DNA from: Cyanobium sp. Cruz CV13-4-11
Lineage (GTDB): Bacteria > Cyanobacteriota > Cyanobacteriia > PCC-6307 > Cyanobiaceae
Length of the DNA: 41,332 nt
Direction: 5' to 3'
NCBI RefSeq assembly: GCF_024346055.1
Contig: NZ_JAGQCH010000026.1
Span: 1-41,332 of the forward strand
The position numbers were made by a program, and so were the translations under genes. Below are positions 23,336 to 33,848 of this stretch, piece by piece; the stretch's first letter is position 1, and every line of letters begins with the position of its first letter. Under the pieces are notes generated by a model that saw only the letters and a list, made by a program, of their open reading frames with translations, had not been told where the DNA came from and made no database searches.

Positions 23336-24748
23336 GTGAGCAGCCTGCCGCTTCCGCAGCCCCTCTCCACCCCGACGGTGTCCCCGTCACCTGATCGAGG
23401 GTCGTCGTCGGTCACGGCTTCGCTGCGCCAGCTGCTCGACAGCCTCGGCCGGGAGCAGCGCCGCAACCAGGAGCTGCTGGCGTCGTTGTCGTTCGCCCTG
23501 CGCAGCTACACCAACCTCAAGCGCTTCCTCGAGTTGGTGCCCCTGGTGGCTGCGCGGCTGGTGGAGGCCGAAGGCAGCCTGCTGGTGGTGTTCCATGCTG
23601 ATGGGCGGCTCTGGCGCGAGCAGCTCCAGGCCACCGCCGGTGAGCGCAGCGCCGAGGTGCTGCGCCAGCTGGCGGCCCTGCCCGATGGCCAGCTCCAGAA
23701 CCAGGAGGGTGATGAGGCCGTCGCGGTGCTGCTCGACCCCCTGGTCCAGCGGCTGCTCGGCGCCCAGCAGGTGTTCGCCACTTCCGTGGTGGCCCGCAGC
23801 CGCCAGCGGGGCCGCCTCTACGTCTTCAGTGGCCGGCGCGGCTTCAGCTGGAGCGACGTGCGCCGCCGCCACCTCCAGCTGGTGGCCGACCTCACCGGCG
23901 TGGCCCTGGAGAACGAGGTGCTGCAGCAGGACCGGCGCCGCCATGAACGGCTCGACCGCCAGCTCAGCATCGGCGCCGAGGTCCAGTCCCAGCTTCTGCC
24001 TGACCACTGCCCTGTGATCGACGGCGTCGAGCTGGCGGCCCTCTGCCGTCCGGCCTTCCAGGTGGGCGGCGACTACTACGACTTCATCCCCACCCAGCCC
24101 CAGCTCACCGGTCACCGGCGCGAGCAGGCCCCCTGGGCGCTGGTGATGGGGGATGTGATGGGGAAGGGGGTGCCGGCCGGCCTGCTGATGACCCTGCTGC
24201 GGGGCATGCTGCGGGCCGAGGTGCTCAGCGGCCTGCCCCCGGATCGCATCCTCCACGACCTCAACCAGCTGGCCCAGGAGGACCTGGCCCACTCGCACCG
24301 CTTCGTCACCCTCTTCTATTCCGACTACGACCCCCGTACCCGCCTGCTGCGTTACGCCAACGCCGCCCACAACCCGCCCCTGCTGTGGCGCCGCCAGTCG
24401 GGCCGGGTGGAGCGGCTCGACACCCCCGGCCTGCTGATCGGCCTGCAGAGCGAGGCGGAGTACGGCTGCGGCGAGCTGCAGCTGGAGCCGGGCGATGTGA
24501 TCCTTTACTACACCGATGGCGTCACCGAAGCCAGCGGCTTCAGCGGCGAGCGCTTCGATGAGGAGCGGCTGGTGAAGGCCTTCCAGGGCGCCTGCCGGGT
24601 GGCCCATGAGGCCCAGACGATCCTGGATCGGTTGTTCGATCGCCTCGACCGGTTCGTCGGCAGCGACCGCCGCCTCGAGGACGATGCCTCGATGGTGGTG
24701 CTGAAGGTGCGCGACGGGGTGGTCCTGCCCTCCCTGCCCCCGACCTGA
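23336..24748 (+). CDS. SpoIIE/RsbU-type PP2C phosphatase with N-terminal GAF-like domain
   Basis: About 470 residues from GTG 23336; an in-frame TTG at 23312 is an alternative start. Residues about 45-200 look like a GAF sensor. The C-terminal half is a PP2C-type serine phosphatase with the metal-binding motifs GGDYYDF, GDVMGKGVPAGL, YYTDGVTEA and EDDASMVVL, all intact. Such enzymes dephosphorylate anti-anti-sigma factors in partner-switching pathways. No anti-sigma or STAS partner is next to it, so the target lies elsewhere. It sits between ftsY and argH on the same strand, a common cyanobacterial order. Confidence 0.85.
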   Translation: MSSLPLPQPLSTPTVSPSPDRGSSSVTASLRQLLDSLGREQRRNQELLASLSFALRSYTNLKRFLELVPLVAARLVEAEGSLLVVFHADGRLWREQLQATAGERSAEVLRQLAALPDGQLQNQEGDEAVAVLLDPLVQRLLGAQQVFATSVVARSRQRGRLYVFSGRRGFSWSDVRRRHLQLVADLTGVALENEVLQQDRRRHERLDRQLSIGAEVQSQLLPDHCPVIDGVELAALCRPAFQVGGDYYDFIPTQPQLTGHRREQAPWALVMGDVMGKGVPAGLLMTLLRGMLRAEVLSGLPPDRILHDLNQLAQEDLAHSHRFVTLFYSDYDPRTRLLRYANAAHNPPLLWRRQSGRVERLDTPGLLIGLQSEAEYGCGELQLEPGDVILYYTDGVTEASGFSGERFDEERLVKAFQGACRVAHEAQTILDRLFDRLDRFVGSDRRLEDDASMVVLKVRDGVVLPSLPPT

Positions 24749-24786
24749 GACGGATGGCAAGCTGAAGGGCTGCCCGGAACCCCGTG

Positions 24787-26187
<1,401 letters not shown>

Positions 26188-26317
26188 GGCGCGTCGCCAT
26201 CCACCCCTGGCCCCCCGGCGCTGGCTGGGGCGGTCAGTCGTGGGAATCGCGCGTCTCCGTCTAACCTTGGCGGGTCTCAGGCGCTTGCGCGCGCCATCGG
26301 TTCCCCCTCATCGGTCA

Positions 26318-26839
26318 GTGAGTATTTTCGTCGGCAATCTTCCCTTCCGCGCTGAGCAGGAGGACGTGGCTGAGTTGTTCGCTCCCTTCGGAGACGTGGT
26401 CAATTGCTCTCTGCCACTGGAGCGTGACACCGGCCGCAAGCGGGGCTTCGCCTTCGTCGAGATGGCCGACGCCGACACCGAGACCCGGGCGATTGATGCC
26501 CTCCAGGGCGCCGAGCTGATGGGCCGTCCCCTGCGCATCAACAAGGCCGAACCCCGCAGTGGCGGCGGCGGTGGTGGCGGTGGAGCCCCGCGCCGGGGTG
26601 GCGGCGGCTACGGCGGTGGTGGTGGCGGCGGTTACGGCGGCGGTGGAGGTTATGGCGGCGGTGGCGATCGGGGCTCCGGTGCCAAGGGCTGGGAAGACCG
26701 CAGCTACGGCGGTGGCGGTGGTGCCGCGGGCGGTGGCGGTGCCGCCCCCGATGCCTTCGAAGCGGGCCGCTCCCGCCGGCGCCGCACCGGCGGCGGTGAG
26801 TACGGCGGTGGCGGCGATTACGGCGGCGCCGAAGTCTGA
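26318..26839 (+). CDS. Glycine-rich RNA-binding protein (RRM)
   Basis: 173 residues from GTG 26318, where the conserved start SIFVGNLPF begins; the frame is open upstream to 26111 inside argH, but that part is not conserved-looking. One RRM domain (residues 1-80) has RNP2 IFVGNL and RNP1 KRGFAFVEM. The remainder is a Gly/Tyr/Arg-rich low-complexity tail (GGGGYGGGG repeats). These are the cyanobacterial Rbp proteins, often cold-induced and linked to mRNA stability and localisation. The 130-nt leader before the start could hold a cold-response element; I see no definite motif. Confidence 0.9.
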   Translation: MSIFVGNLPFRAEQEDVAELFAPFGDVVNCSLPLERDTGRKRGFAFVEMADADTETRAIDALQGAELMGRPLRINKAEPRSGGGGGGGGAPRRGGGGYGGGGGGGYGGGGGYGGGGDRGSGAKGWEDRSYGGGGGAAGGGGAAPDAFEAGRSRRRRTGGGEYGGGGDYGGAEV

Positions 26840-26867
26840 AGCGGCCGGGACACCGGGCTGATCCGCG

Positions 26868-27890
26868 TCACAGGCCCCGTTCCTCCAGCTGCCTGGCGGC
26901 GGCCTCCAGCACCTCCGGGCCGGCGCCGGCCTGGCCGGCCTCCCGGGTCAGCCAGCCGCGCCAGCCGCGCGCCCCGCTGACCCCTTCCACCACCTGCACC
27001 AGGTGCCGGGCGATCGGCCACAGGCGTCCGCCCGAGGCGCACCAGCGCTCAGCGTGGGGCAGTACCCCCCGGAGCACCGTCGAGGCCCGGGCCTCGACCG
27101 CGCCCCCATCCCCGAAAATCTGCCCGTCCACCCCCGCCCAGCGCAGGGGGTGGGCGTAGGCCGCCCTGCCCACCATCACCCCGTCCACCCAGGCCAGCTG
27201 CTCCCGGCAGGGTGCAAGCTCCTCGAGGCCGCCGTTCAGTTCGATCCTCAGCGCCGGCCGCTCCCGTTTGAGCCGGTGCACCAGATCCCAGCGCAGGGGC
27301 GGCACGGTGCGGTTCTGCTTGGGATCGAGGCCGTTCAGCCACGCCTTGCGGGCATGGACGGCGAAGCGGGCGGCGCCGGCGGCGGCCAGGGTGTCGACGA
27401 AGGCCAGCAGTTCGGCGTAGGAATCCCGCTCGTCGATGCCGATGCGGTGTTTCACCGTCACTGGCAGGGGCGTGGCCGCCGCCATCGCCGCCACGCAGCG
27501 GGCCACCCGCTCCGGCTCCGCCATCAGGCAGGCCCCGAAGCGGCCCTGCTGCACCTTTTCGCTGGGGCATCCCAAGTTCAGGTTGATCTCGTCGTAGCCC
27601 CAGTCGGCCCCCATCCGGGCGGCCTCCGCCAGCAGCTCCGGGTCGTCGCCCCCCAGCTGCAGCACCAGCGGGTGCTCGATTGGATCGAACCCCAGCAGCC
27701 TCTCCAGCCGCTGCTGCCGCTCCCCCATCCGGGAGGCGGAGCCCTCCAGGGCGATGTGGTGCAGCGCCCGGGCCACCACCATCTCGGAGTAGAGCAGGCA
27801 GTGCCGGCTGACCTGCCGCATCAGCACCCGGAAGTGCCGATCGGTGCAGTCCAGCATGGGCGCCACACTGAAGCGGTAGTTGTGCTCCAT
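26868..27890 (-). CDS. dusA: tRNA-dihydrouridine synthase A
   Basis: 340 residues from ATG 27890, which gives the standard DusA N-terminus NYRFSVAPMLDCTDRHFRVL; the frame is open further upstream but only as a shadow of the opposite gene. The FMN enzyme reduces uridine to dihydrouridine in the tRNA D-loop (U20/U20a for DusA). Conserved parts are LQLGGDDPELL, YDEINLNLGCPSEKVQ (catalytic Cys), VTVKHRIGID and HARKAWLNGLDPKQNR. The C-terminus has a family-typical extension. The start lies only 6 bp from that of the divergent flavoprotein gene. Confidence 0.94.
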   Translation of the reverse strand: MEHNYRFSVAPMLDCTDRHFRVLMRQVSRHCLLYSEMVVARALHHIALEGSASRMGERQQRLERLLGFDPIEHPLVLQLGGDDPELLAEAARMGADWGYDEINLNLGCPSEKVQQGRFGACLMAEPERVARCVAAMAAATPLPVTVKHRIGIDERDSYAELLAFVDTLAAAGAARFAVHARKAWLNGLDPKQNRTVPPLRWDLVHRLKRERPALRIELNGGLEELAPCREQLAWVDGVMVGRAAYAHPLRWAGVDGQIFGDGGAVEARASTVLRGVLPHAERWCASGGRLWPIARHLVQVVEGVSGARGWRGWLTREAGQAGAGPEVLEAAARQLEERGL

Positions 27891-27896
27891 CGCCCC

Positions 27897-29186
27897 ATGC
27901 TGCCCAGCCGTGCCTCCGTGGTGGTGGTGGGAGGTGGTCCTGCGGGCTTCATGGCCGCCATTGCGGCGGCCGAAGCGGCCGGTGGCCGCTTCCCCGGGGG
28001 CGTGCTGCTGCTGGAGTCCACCCCCGAACCGCTGCACAAGGTGCTGATCAGCGGCGGTGGTCGCTGCAACGTCACCCACGCCTGCTGGGACCCGCGGGCG
28101 CTGGTGGATCACTACCCCCGTGGCGGCAAGGCCCTGCGGGGGCCCTTCTCGCGCTTCGCCACCGGCGACACGGTGGCCTGGTTCCAGGCCCATGGCCTGC
28201 AGCTGGTGCAGGAGCCTGACGGCCGCCTGTTTCCCCGCTCCAACCGCTCCAGCTCGGTGGTCGACACCCTGCGCCGGGCGGCGATCGCCGCCGGGGTGGA
28301 GCTGCACACGGCCCAGGCGGGCCAGGCGGCCCTGGCCCTCCACGGGGGAGGTTTCCGGCTGCGATTGCGCTCAGGGGCCGAGCTGGAGGCCGAGCACCTG
28401 GTGCTGGCCACAGGCAGCCACCCCAGTGGCCACCGCATCGCCGCCTCCCTGGGCCATGGCCTGGTGGCGCCGGTGCCCTCCCTGTTCACCCTCACCCTGG
28501 CCGATCACCCCCTGGTGGACCTGGCCGGGGTGGCCATGGATCCGGTGCAGCTGGAGCTCCTGCTCACGCCCCTGCCGGGAATCGCCGCCAGCACCGCCAC
28601 CAAGCCCCAACGGCAACGGGGGCCGGTGCTGATCACCCACTGGGGCCTCAGCGGTCCGGCCACCCTGCGGCTCACGGCCTTCGCCGCCCGCGTCCTGCGG
28701 GAGCGTCGCTACCGGGCAGAGCTCCGGGTCGACTGGACCGGTGGCCGTAAACCGGCGGACCTGGAGGGGTGGTTCGCCGACGCCCGCCGCAACCAGGCCC
28801 GCCGTCAGCTGGCCAACTGGCGCCCCTGGCCCGACCTCAGCCGCCGCCTCTGGCTGCACCTGCTGGCCCAGGGCGGCATCGACGCCAGCCTGCGCTGGGC
28901 CGACCTGCCCCGCCGCAGTGAACAGGCCCTGGTTAGCGCCCTGCGGGACAGCCGCTATGCCATCTCAGGCCGTGGCCCCTTCGGCGAGGAGTTCGTGACC
29001 GCCGGAGGCATCCCCCTGGCGGAAGTCAACCTGGCCACGATGGAGAGCCGGCTTCAGCCGGGGCTGTTCCTGGTGGGGGAACTGCTGGATGTGGATGGCG
29101 TCACGGGTGGCTTCAACTTCCAGCACTGCTGGAGTTCGGGCTGGCTGGCGGGCCAGGCTCTGGCGGCTCAGCGCACGTGCTCGTAG
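27897..29186 (+). CDS. HI0933-type NAD(P)/FAD-dependent oxidoreductase
   Basis: 429 residues from ATG 27897. The Rossmann FAD-binding motif VVVVGGGPAGFMAAI opens the protein, then ISGGGRCNVTHA. Further family signatures are GRLFPRSNRSSSVVDTL, LVLATGSHP, THWGLSGPATLRL and the C-terminal DVDGVTGGFNFQHCWSSGWL. The HI0933/YhiN family is conserved but its substrate is not firmly known. Start codons of this gene and dusA are separated by 6 bp, so its promoter must lie within dusA coding DNA. The 3' end overlaps the convergent pilC gene by 19 nt. Confidence 0.88.
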   Translation: MLPSRASVVVVGGGPAGFMAAIAAAEAAGGRFPGGVLLLESTPEPLHKVLISGGGRCNVTHACWDPRALVDHYPRGGKALRGPFSRFATGDTVAWFQAHGLQLVQEPDGRLFPRSNRSSSVVDTLRRAAIAAGVELHTAQAGQAALALHGGGFRLRLRSGAELEAEHLVLATGSHPSGHRIAASLGHGLVAPVPSLFTLTLADHPLVDLAGVAMDPVQLELLLTPLPGIAASTATKPQRQRGPVLITHWGLSGPATLRLTAFAARVLRERRYRAELRVDWTGGRKPADLEGWFADARRNQARRQLANWRPWPDLSRRLWLHLLAQGGIDASLRWADLPRRSEQALVSALRDSRYAISGRGPFGEEFVTAGGIPLAEVNLATMESRLQPGLFLVGELLDVDGVTGGFNFQHCWSSGWLAGQALAAQRTCS

Positions 29187-30418
29187 ATCGAGAACATCGG
29201 CAGGTACATGGCCAGCAGCACCGATCCCACGATGATGCCCACCAGCACGATCATGGCCGGCTCGAGCATGGAGGTCATGGCCTTCACCATCGTGCTGACC
29301 TCGTCTTCGTAGAAGTCGGCCACCTTGGAGAGCATGGCGTCCATCTCGCCGGTTTCCTCGCCGATGGCGAGCATGTTCACGCACATCTCGGGGAACACAT
29401 TCTTCATTCGCAGGGCGGCGCTGAGCGGCATGCCTTCACTCACTTCATTCTTGCAGGAGATGATGGCATCGGAAATCACGGAATTGGTTGCCGTTTCCCT
29501 CACGATCTCCAGGGAAAGAAGGATCGGCACACCCGCCTTGGAAAGGGAGCTCAGGGTGCGGCAGAACTGGGCGCTGGCCGTTTTCTCGAGCAGTTCTCCG
29601 AACAGGGGCAGCTTGAGCAGCAGGCCATCGATCTGCCGGCGGCCGATCGGGGTGTTGTAGGTGGAGACCACCCAGAAGGCAAAACCCACCAGACCACCAA
29701 GCAGGATCAGGGCCTTCCAGGAGCGCAGGAAATTACTCAGATTGAGCATCATCTGGGTGAACAGGGGCAGTTCCGCCCCCAGCTGATCGAAAACGCTCGA
29801 AAAGGTGGGGATCAGGAAGATGGTCATGCCCAGGAACACCGCAATCGCGATCACCAGCACGGTGACCGGGTAGCTCATGGCCCCCTTGATCTGGTTCTGG
29901 AGCTTGGCGTTGTCCTCCAGCAGCTTGGCCAGACGCTTGAGGGTGTCGTCGAGGACGCCGCCGGCTTCGCCCGCTTCCACCAGGGCGATGCTGAGGTTGT
30001 CGAACACCTTTGGCCAGCGGCGCATGGAGTTGCCCAGGCTGTCGCCCTGGTTCACGTCCTGGGTCATGGCCGCCAGAGCCTGGCGCATCTTGGTGGAGCG
30101 CTGCTGCATCCGCATCAGGTCGAGGCTGCGCAGGATGGGCACGCCGGCGTCCACCAGGGCGGAGAGTTTGTTGGCGAACAGGGCCTTGTCCCGGATCGTG
30201 ACCGGGCCCTCGAGCAGGTCGGCCAGGCCGCTAAAGGAGGAGTTTGCCTTCTTGACGCTCCCCTGGGGCACCTTCGGCGCCTCCTTGCGCACCAGGGTGT
30301 TGGGCAGGATGCCGCGGCGGCGCAGTTCCCGCCGGGCGACGGAAGGGTTGTCCGCCGTCAGCGTCATCTCCCGGCGCTGGCCGGACTTGGTGGTGTAGGT
30401 GACGACGAAGGCGGTCAT
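29168..30418 (-). CDS. pilC: Type IV pilus inner-membrane platform protein PilC
   Basis: 416 residues with two T2SSF domains (about 75-198 and 278-400), each with the F-x-x-x-L-x-x-L-x-x-A-G pattern (FANKLSALVDAGVPIL; FCRTLSSLSKAGVPIL), and three transmembrane segments (VTVLVIAIAVFLGMTIFLIP; ALILLGGLVGFAFWVV; MIVLVGIIVGSVLLAMYLPM). PilC couples the PilB and PilT motors to the growing pilin fibre. It is the last gene of pilB-pilT-pilC on the minus strand. Pili give twitching motility and DNA uptake in cyanobacteria. The end overlaps the flavoprotein gene. Confidence 0.94.
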   Translation of the reverse strand: MTAFVVTYTTKSGQRREMTLTADNPSVARRELRRRGILPNTLVRKEAPKVPQGSVKKANSSFSGLADLLEGPVTIRDKALFANKLSALVDAGVPILRSLDLMRMQQRSTKMRQALAAMTQDVNQGDSLGNSMRRWPKVFDNLSIALVEAGEAGGVLDDTLKRLAKLLEDNAKLQNQIKGAMSYPVTVLVIAIAVFLGMTIFLIPTFSSVFDQLGAELPLFTQMMLNLSNFLRSWKALILLGGLVGFAFWVVSTYNTPIGRRQIDGLLLKLPLFGELLEKTASAQFCRTLSSLSKAGVPILLSLEIVRETATNSVISDAIISCKNEVSEGMPLSAALRMKNVFPEMCVNMLAIGEETGEMDAMLSKVADFYEDEVSTMVKAMTSMLEPAMIVLVGIIVGSVLLAMYLPMFSIYEHVR

Positions 30419-30474
30419 GGCGGCGCTCGGGGGAAACGGGGGTCGGCGTCCGGGGGAAGGGGATCAGAGGAGGA

Positions 30475-31554
30475 TCATCGCTCGAGAAGCCTGACGAGCT
30501 CCTCGGGTTTGGTGGTTTTCAGCAGGGCCTCCTCGCGGTTGACCTTGCCGTCCTCCACCAGATTGGCGAGGGCGCGCTCGAGGGTCTGCATGCCCTGGCT
30601 GGCGCCGGTCTGGATCTGGGAATACAGCTGGGAGGTTTTGCCCTCCCGGATCAGGTTGGCGATGGCGGGGTTGTTGATCATGATCTCCTGGGCCATCACC
30701 CGCCCGAAGGCCCCCTTGCCGGTGGGCTCGGCGCTCCTGCAGAGGGTCTGGGAGAAGACCGCCAGCAGGCTGCCGCTGAGCTGCACCCGGATCTGGGTCT
30801 GCTGGCCGGCAGGGAACACGTCCACCATCCGGTCGACGGTCTGGGCGGCGGAACTGGTGTGCAGGGTGCCGAAGACGAGGTGGCCGGTTTCGGCGGCGGT
30901 GATCGCCAGCTGGATCGTCTCCAGGTCGCGCAGTTCCCCCACCAGGATCACATCGGGATCTTCCCGCAGGGCCGCTCGCAGGGCATTGGAGAAGCTGCGG
31001 GTGTCCTCGTTGAGCTCCCGCTGGTGAATGATCGACTTGTTGTTTCTGTAGGTGAATTCGATCGGATCCTCGATGGTGAGGATGTGCTCCGAACGGGTGG
31101 CGTTGATGTGCTGGATCAGGGAGGCCAGGGTGGTGGTCTTGCCGGAACCGGTGGGCCCGGTGACCAGGACGAGCCCCTTGGGCTTGTTGCTGATTTCCTC
31201 GACGATCGGCGGCAGGCCGAGCTCCTCCAGGCTGGGGATCGAGTTGCCGAGGGCCCGCAGGCAGGCCGCGTAGGTGCCCCTCTGGCGGTAGACGTTGATG
31301 CGGAAACGGGCGACGCCCTTGAGTCCGTAGGAGCAGTCCAACTCCCAGTTCTGCTCGAGATTCTTGCGCTGGGCGTTATTGAGCAGGGAGAAGATCAGAC
31401 GGTTGCAGCCCTCCTCGCTGAGATTCGTGTCCTGGACGATCGGCCGCAGCTGGCCACTGAAGCGGCCGTAGGGCGGATTCCCTGCCGACAGGTGCAGGTC
31501 GCTGCCTCCGGCCTTGACCAGCTCCTGCATCAGGTCCTCGATCAGAAGGTCCAT
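30475..31554 (-). CDS. pilT: Type IV pilus retraction ATPase PilT
   Basis: 359 residues from ATG 31554, chosen because MDLLIEDLMQELVKAGGSDL is the standard PilT start and GGAG is well spaced before it; the frame is open to 31599, overlapping pilB. Walker A is GPTGSGKTTTLASL, Walker B is ALREDPDVILVGELRD, and the family-specific NPAIANLIREGKTSQL follows. PilT hexamers hydrolyse ATP to depolymerise the pilus. It starts 5 nt after the pilB stop and precedes pilC by 56 nt, so the three form one transcript. Confidence 0.95.
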   Translation of the reverse strand: MDLLIEDLMQELVKAGGSDLHLSAGNPPYGRFSGQLRPIVQDTNLSEEGCNRLIFSLLNNAQRKNLEQNWELDCSYGLKGVARFRINVYRQRGTYAACLRALGNSIPSLEELGLPPIVEEISNKPKGLVLVTGPTGSGKTTTLASLIQHINATRSEHILTIEDPIEFTYRNNKSIIHQRELNEDTRSFSNALRAALREDPDVILVGELRDLETIQLAITAAETGHLVFGTLHTSSAAQTVDRMVDVFPAGQQTQIRVQLSGSLLAVFSQTLCRSAEPTGKGAFGRVMAQEIMINNPAIANLIREGKTSQLYSQIQTGASQGMQTLERALANLVEDGKVNREEALLKTTKPEELVRLLER

Positions 31555-31559
31555 TCCGC

Positions 31560-33017
31560 TCAGCTCCGAACGCTCAGACAGTAGGGACATTCCAACCATT
31601 CGTCCTCAAGGCCTGCCCCGCAGCTGCGGCAGGTGAGGGTGCTCAGGGCCCGGGCCCGTCGCTCCGATTCCAGGCCCGTGTCGGTGAGCAGCATCCGCTC
31701 CACCTCCTCGAGGGTGGTCATCCCCTGCCGCACGAGGTCGAGGCCATAGCCCAGCAGTGTTTTCATGCCGCTTTCCAGGGCCAGGCGGCGCAGCTCCTCG
31801 GTGGTCGAGCGCTTGGCCACGGCGGCGGAGAGGGTTTCGTTCATCCTCAGGATCTCGTAGACCCCAACCCGGCCCTTGTAGCCCCGCCCCTGGCAGGTGC
31901 TGCAGCAGCCCTCCGAGCCGGGCGACACCGTGTTGGCGTGGTAGAAGGTGATATCGCTCTCATCGGAGGCCACCAGGCCGAACCGGGCCAGTTCGCCTTG
32001 GTGGGGGTGATAAGAGATGCGGCACTCGCTGCACAGGCGACGCAGCAGCCGCTGCGACACCACCCCCAGCAGCGAAGCACTCACCAGGAAGGGCTCCATC
32101 CCCATCTCATCGAGCCGGGCGAAGGCGCTGGCGGCGTCGTTGCAGTGCAGGGAGGTGAGCACCAAGTGGCCCGTAAGGGCCGCCTCGATGGCCGTGCGTG
32201 CGGTTTCCAGGTCGCGGGTCTCCCCCACCAGCAGCACGTCCGGGTCCTGCCGCATGAAGGCGCGCAGGGCGGAGCTGAAGTCGTAGCCCTTCTCCCGGTT
32301 CACCTGGGTCTGGGTGATGCCCTCGAGGGTGTATTCGATCGGATCCTCGACGGTGGAGATGTTGATCGTGGGCTCGTTGCGTTCCGAGAGCAGGGCGTAG
32401 AGGGTGGTGGACTTGCCGGAACCGGTGGGTCCGGTCACCAGGATCATCCCGAAGGGCTTGGAGCCGATGTCCCGCAGGGTGGCCCTGGCCGCTTCGTCAG
32501 TGATCAGGCTGTCCAGACCAAGCTGGGTGGCGCCGCTGTCGAGCAGCCGCAGCACCACCTTCTCGCCGTAGCGGCCTGGAAGGGTGCTGACCCGGAAATC
32601 GATCCTGCGCTCACGGAAGCTGCGGCGAATCCTGCCGTCCTGGGGCATGCGCCGCTCGGCGATGTCCAGGTCGGCCATGATCTTGAAGCGGGAGGTCACC
32701 GCCGGGATCAGGGAGCGGGGCAGCTTGTCGATACTGCGCAGGACACCGTCCTGGCGGAACCGGATCAGCAGGCCGTCTTCCTGGGGTTCGACGTGGATGT
32801 CGCTGGCGCCGGTGATGAGTGACTCGACCAGGATCCTGTCCACCAGGCTCATCACCGGGGAGATCCCCTCGCCGGAGCTGCTGGCTTCGAGGTCCTCGGT
32901 TTCCGATGCGATCTGCCCCTGCGGCGTGGCGGCCTGGGCCAGGTCGAGGTCGCTGAACAGGGACGTGCGCTCCGCTCCGGTGACCTGGGGACGCTGGGTG
33001 AGACCTTCTATTGGCAT
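31560..33017 (-). CDS. pilB: Type IV pilus extension ATPase PilB (short N-terminus, extra C-terminal zinc ribbon)
   Basis: 485 residues. The GspE/PilB ATPase core is intact: ESLITGASDIHVEPQ, Walker A VTGPTGSGKSTTLYAL, Asp box STVEDPIEYTLEGITQTQV, Walker B RQDPDVLLVGETRD, and the internal four-cysteine zinc site (LCSEC ... CCSTC). Two oddities: the N-terminal MshEN domain of typical PilB (usual length about 560-670) is missing, and grpE occupies the DNA where it would be. After the core there is an added C-terminal zinc ribbon, CRSCGAG...LECPYCLS. ATG 33017 lacks a good ribosome-binding sequence. In another frame an ATG at 33114 opens before it, so a shifted start cannot be excluded. PilB drives pilus assembly. 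Confidence 0.88.
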   Translation of the reverse strand: MPIEGLTQRPQVTGAERTSLFSDLDLAQAATPQGQIASETEDLEASSSGEGISPVMSLVDRILVESLITGASDIHVEPQEDGLLIRFRQDGVLRSIDKLPRSLIPAVTSRFKIMADLDIAERRMPQDGRIRRSFRERRIDFRVSTLPGRYGEKVVLRLLDSGATQLGLDSLITDEAARATLRDIGSKPFGMILVTGPTGSGKSTTLYALLSERNEPTINISTVEDPIEYTLEGITQTQVNREKGYDFSSALRAFMRQDPDVLLVGETRDLETARTAIEAALTGHLVLTSLHCNDAASAFARLDEMGMEPFLVSASLLGVVSQRLLRRLCSECRISYHPHQGELARFGLVASDESDITFYHANTVSPGSEGCCSTCQGRGYKGRVGVYEILRMNETLSAAVAKRSTTEELRRLALESGMKTLLGYGLDLVRQGMTTLEEVERMLLTDTGLESERRARALSTLTCRSCGAGLEDEWLECPYCLSVRS

Positions 33018-33128
33018 CGAGGGAAGGATCGGGAGCGAAGCCTGGGGCCGAGGTGCGGGCTTCCACCGCTTGTGGAGGAGGCTCCCGGGGATTCAACATA
33101 ACGGCATCTGACATCCCTGCCAGAACGC

Positions 33129-33848
33129 ATGACCGGCGACATCACCCCCCCCCATGAGGAACCGATCGATCCCCGGGAGGGCGCGGTCGACGCGGCCCGG
33201 GTGGAGGAGCTCCTCGAGACCCTGCAGGTGAAGGCTGACGGAGATACGGACGCCCTGCCGGCTGACGCGGCCTCCGAGCCCTCTCCATCCCCTGAGGGGG
33301 AGGCCGGTGATCGCCGCGGCCAGCTCGAAGCCGAACTGGCCGCCCTGCGCAGCGAGAACGAGTCGCTGCGGGGCCAGTACATGCGCATCGCCGCCGACTT
33401 CGACAACTTCCGCAAACGCCAGAGCCGCGACAAGGAAGACCAGCGCCTGCACATCACCTGCACCACCCTCACCGAGATCCTGCCGGTGGTCGACAACTTC
33501 GACCGGGCCCGCCAGCAGCTCAATCCCCAGGGCGAAGAGGCCCAGACCCTGCATCGCAGCTACCAGAACCTTTATAAACAGCTCGTTGATGTGTTCAAGC
33601 AGCTGGGGGTTTCACCGATGCGGGTGGAAGGCGAACCCTTCGACCCCAGCCTTCACGAAGCGGTGCTGCGCGAACCCAGTGAGGACCACCTGGAGGATGT
33701 GGTGATCGAGGAGCTGCAGCGGGGCTACCACCTCGATGGCCGCGTGCTCAGGCACGCCCTGGTCAAGGTGTCCATGGGCCCCGGTCCGGCCGGTGGGGCC
33801 AGCCCCTCTGAGGCCCCGGCCCCCCCCAGTGAGGGGCAATCCGACTGA
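33129..33848 (+). CDS. grpE: Nucleotide exchange factor GrpE
   Basis: 239 residues from ATG 33129. An acidic disordered N-terminus (about 70 residues) precedes the long coiled-coil ([20 protein letters not shown]) and the conserved [14 protein letters not shown]. The C-terminal beta domain has the signature [11 protein letters not shown] and [13 protein letters not shown]. GrpE releases ADP from DnaK. Its TGA stop overlaps the dnaJ ATG (TGATG), so the two are coupled. It is divergent from pilB with 111 bp between; I saw no CIRCE-type operator there. Confidence 0.95.
   Translation: MTGDITPPHEEPIDPREGAVDAARVEELLETLQVKADGDTDALPADAASEPSPSPEGEAGDRRGQLEAELAALRSENESLRGQYMRIAADFDNFRKRQSRDKEDQRLHITCTTLTEILPVVDNFDRARQQLNPQGEEAQTLHRSYQNLYKQLVDVFKQLGVSPMRVEGEPFDPSLHEAVLREPSEDHLEDVVIEELQRGYHLDGRVLRHALVKVSMGPGPAGGASPSEAPAPPSEGQSD

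Noticed and set aside
27003-27896. Upstream extension of the flavoprotein frame by 298 codons
   Set aside because: It is antisense to dusA; the FAD-binding family start fits ATG 27897.
33018-33128. CIRCE-type heat-shock operator before grpE
   Set aside because: No TTAGCACTC-N9-GAGTGCTAA or close match could be seen.
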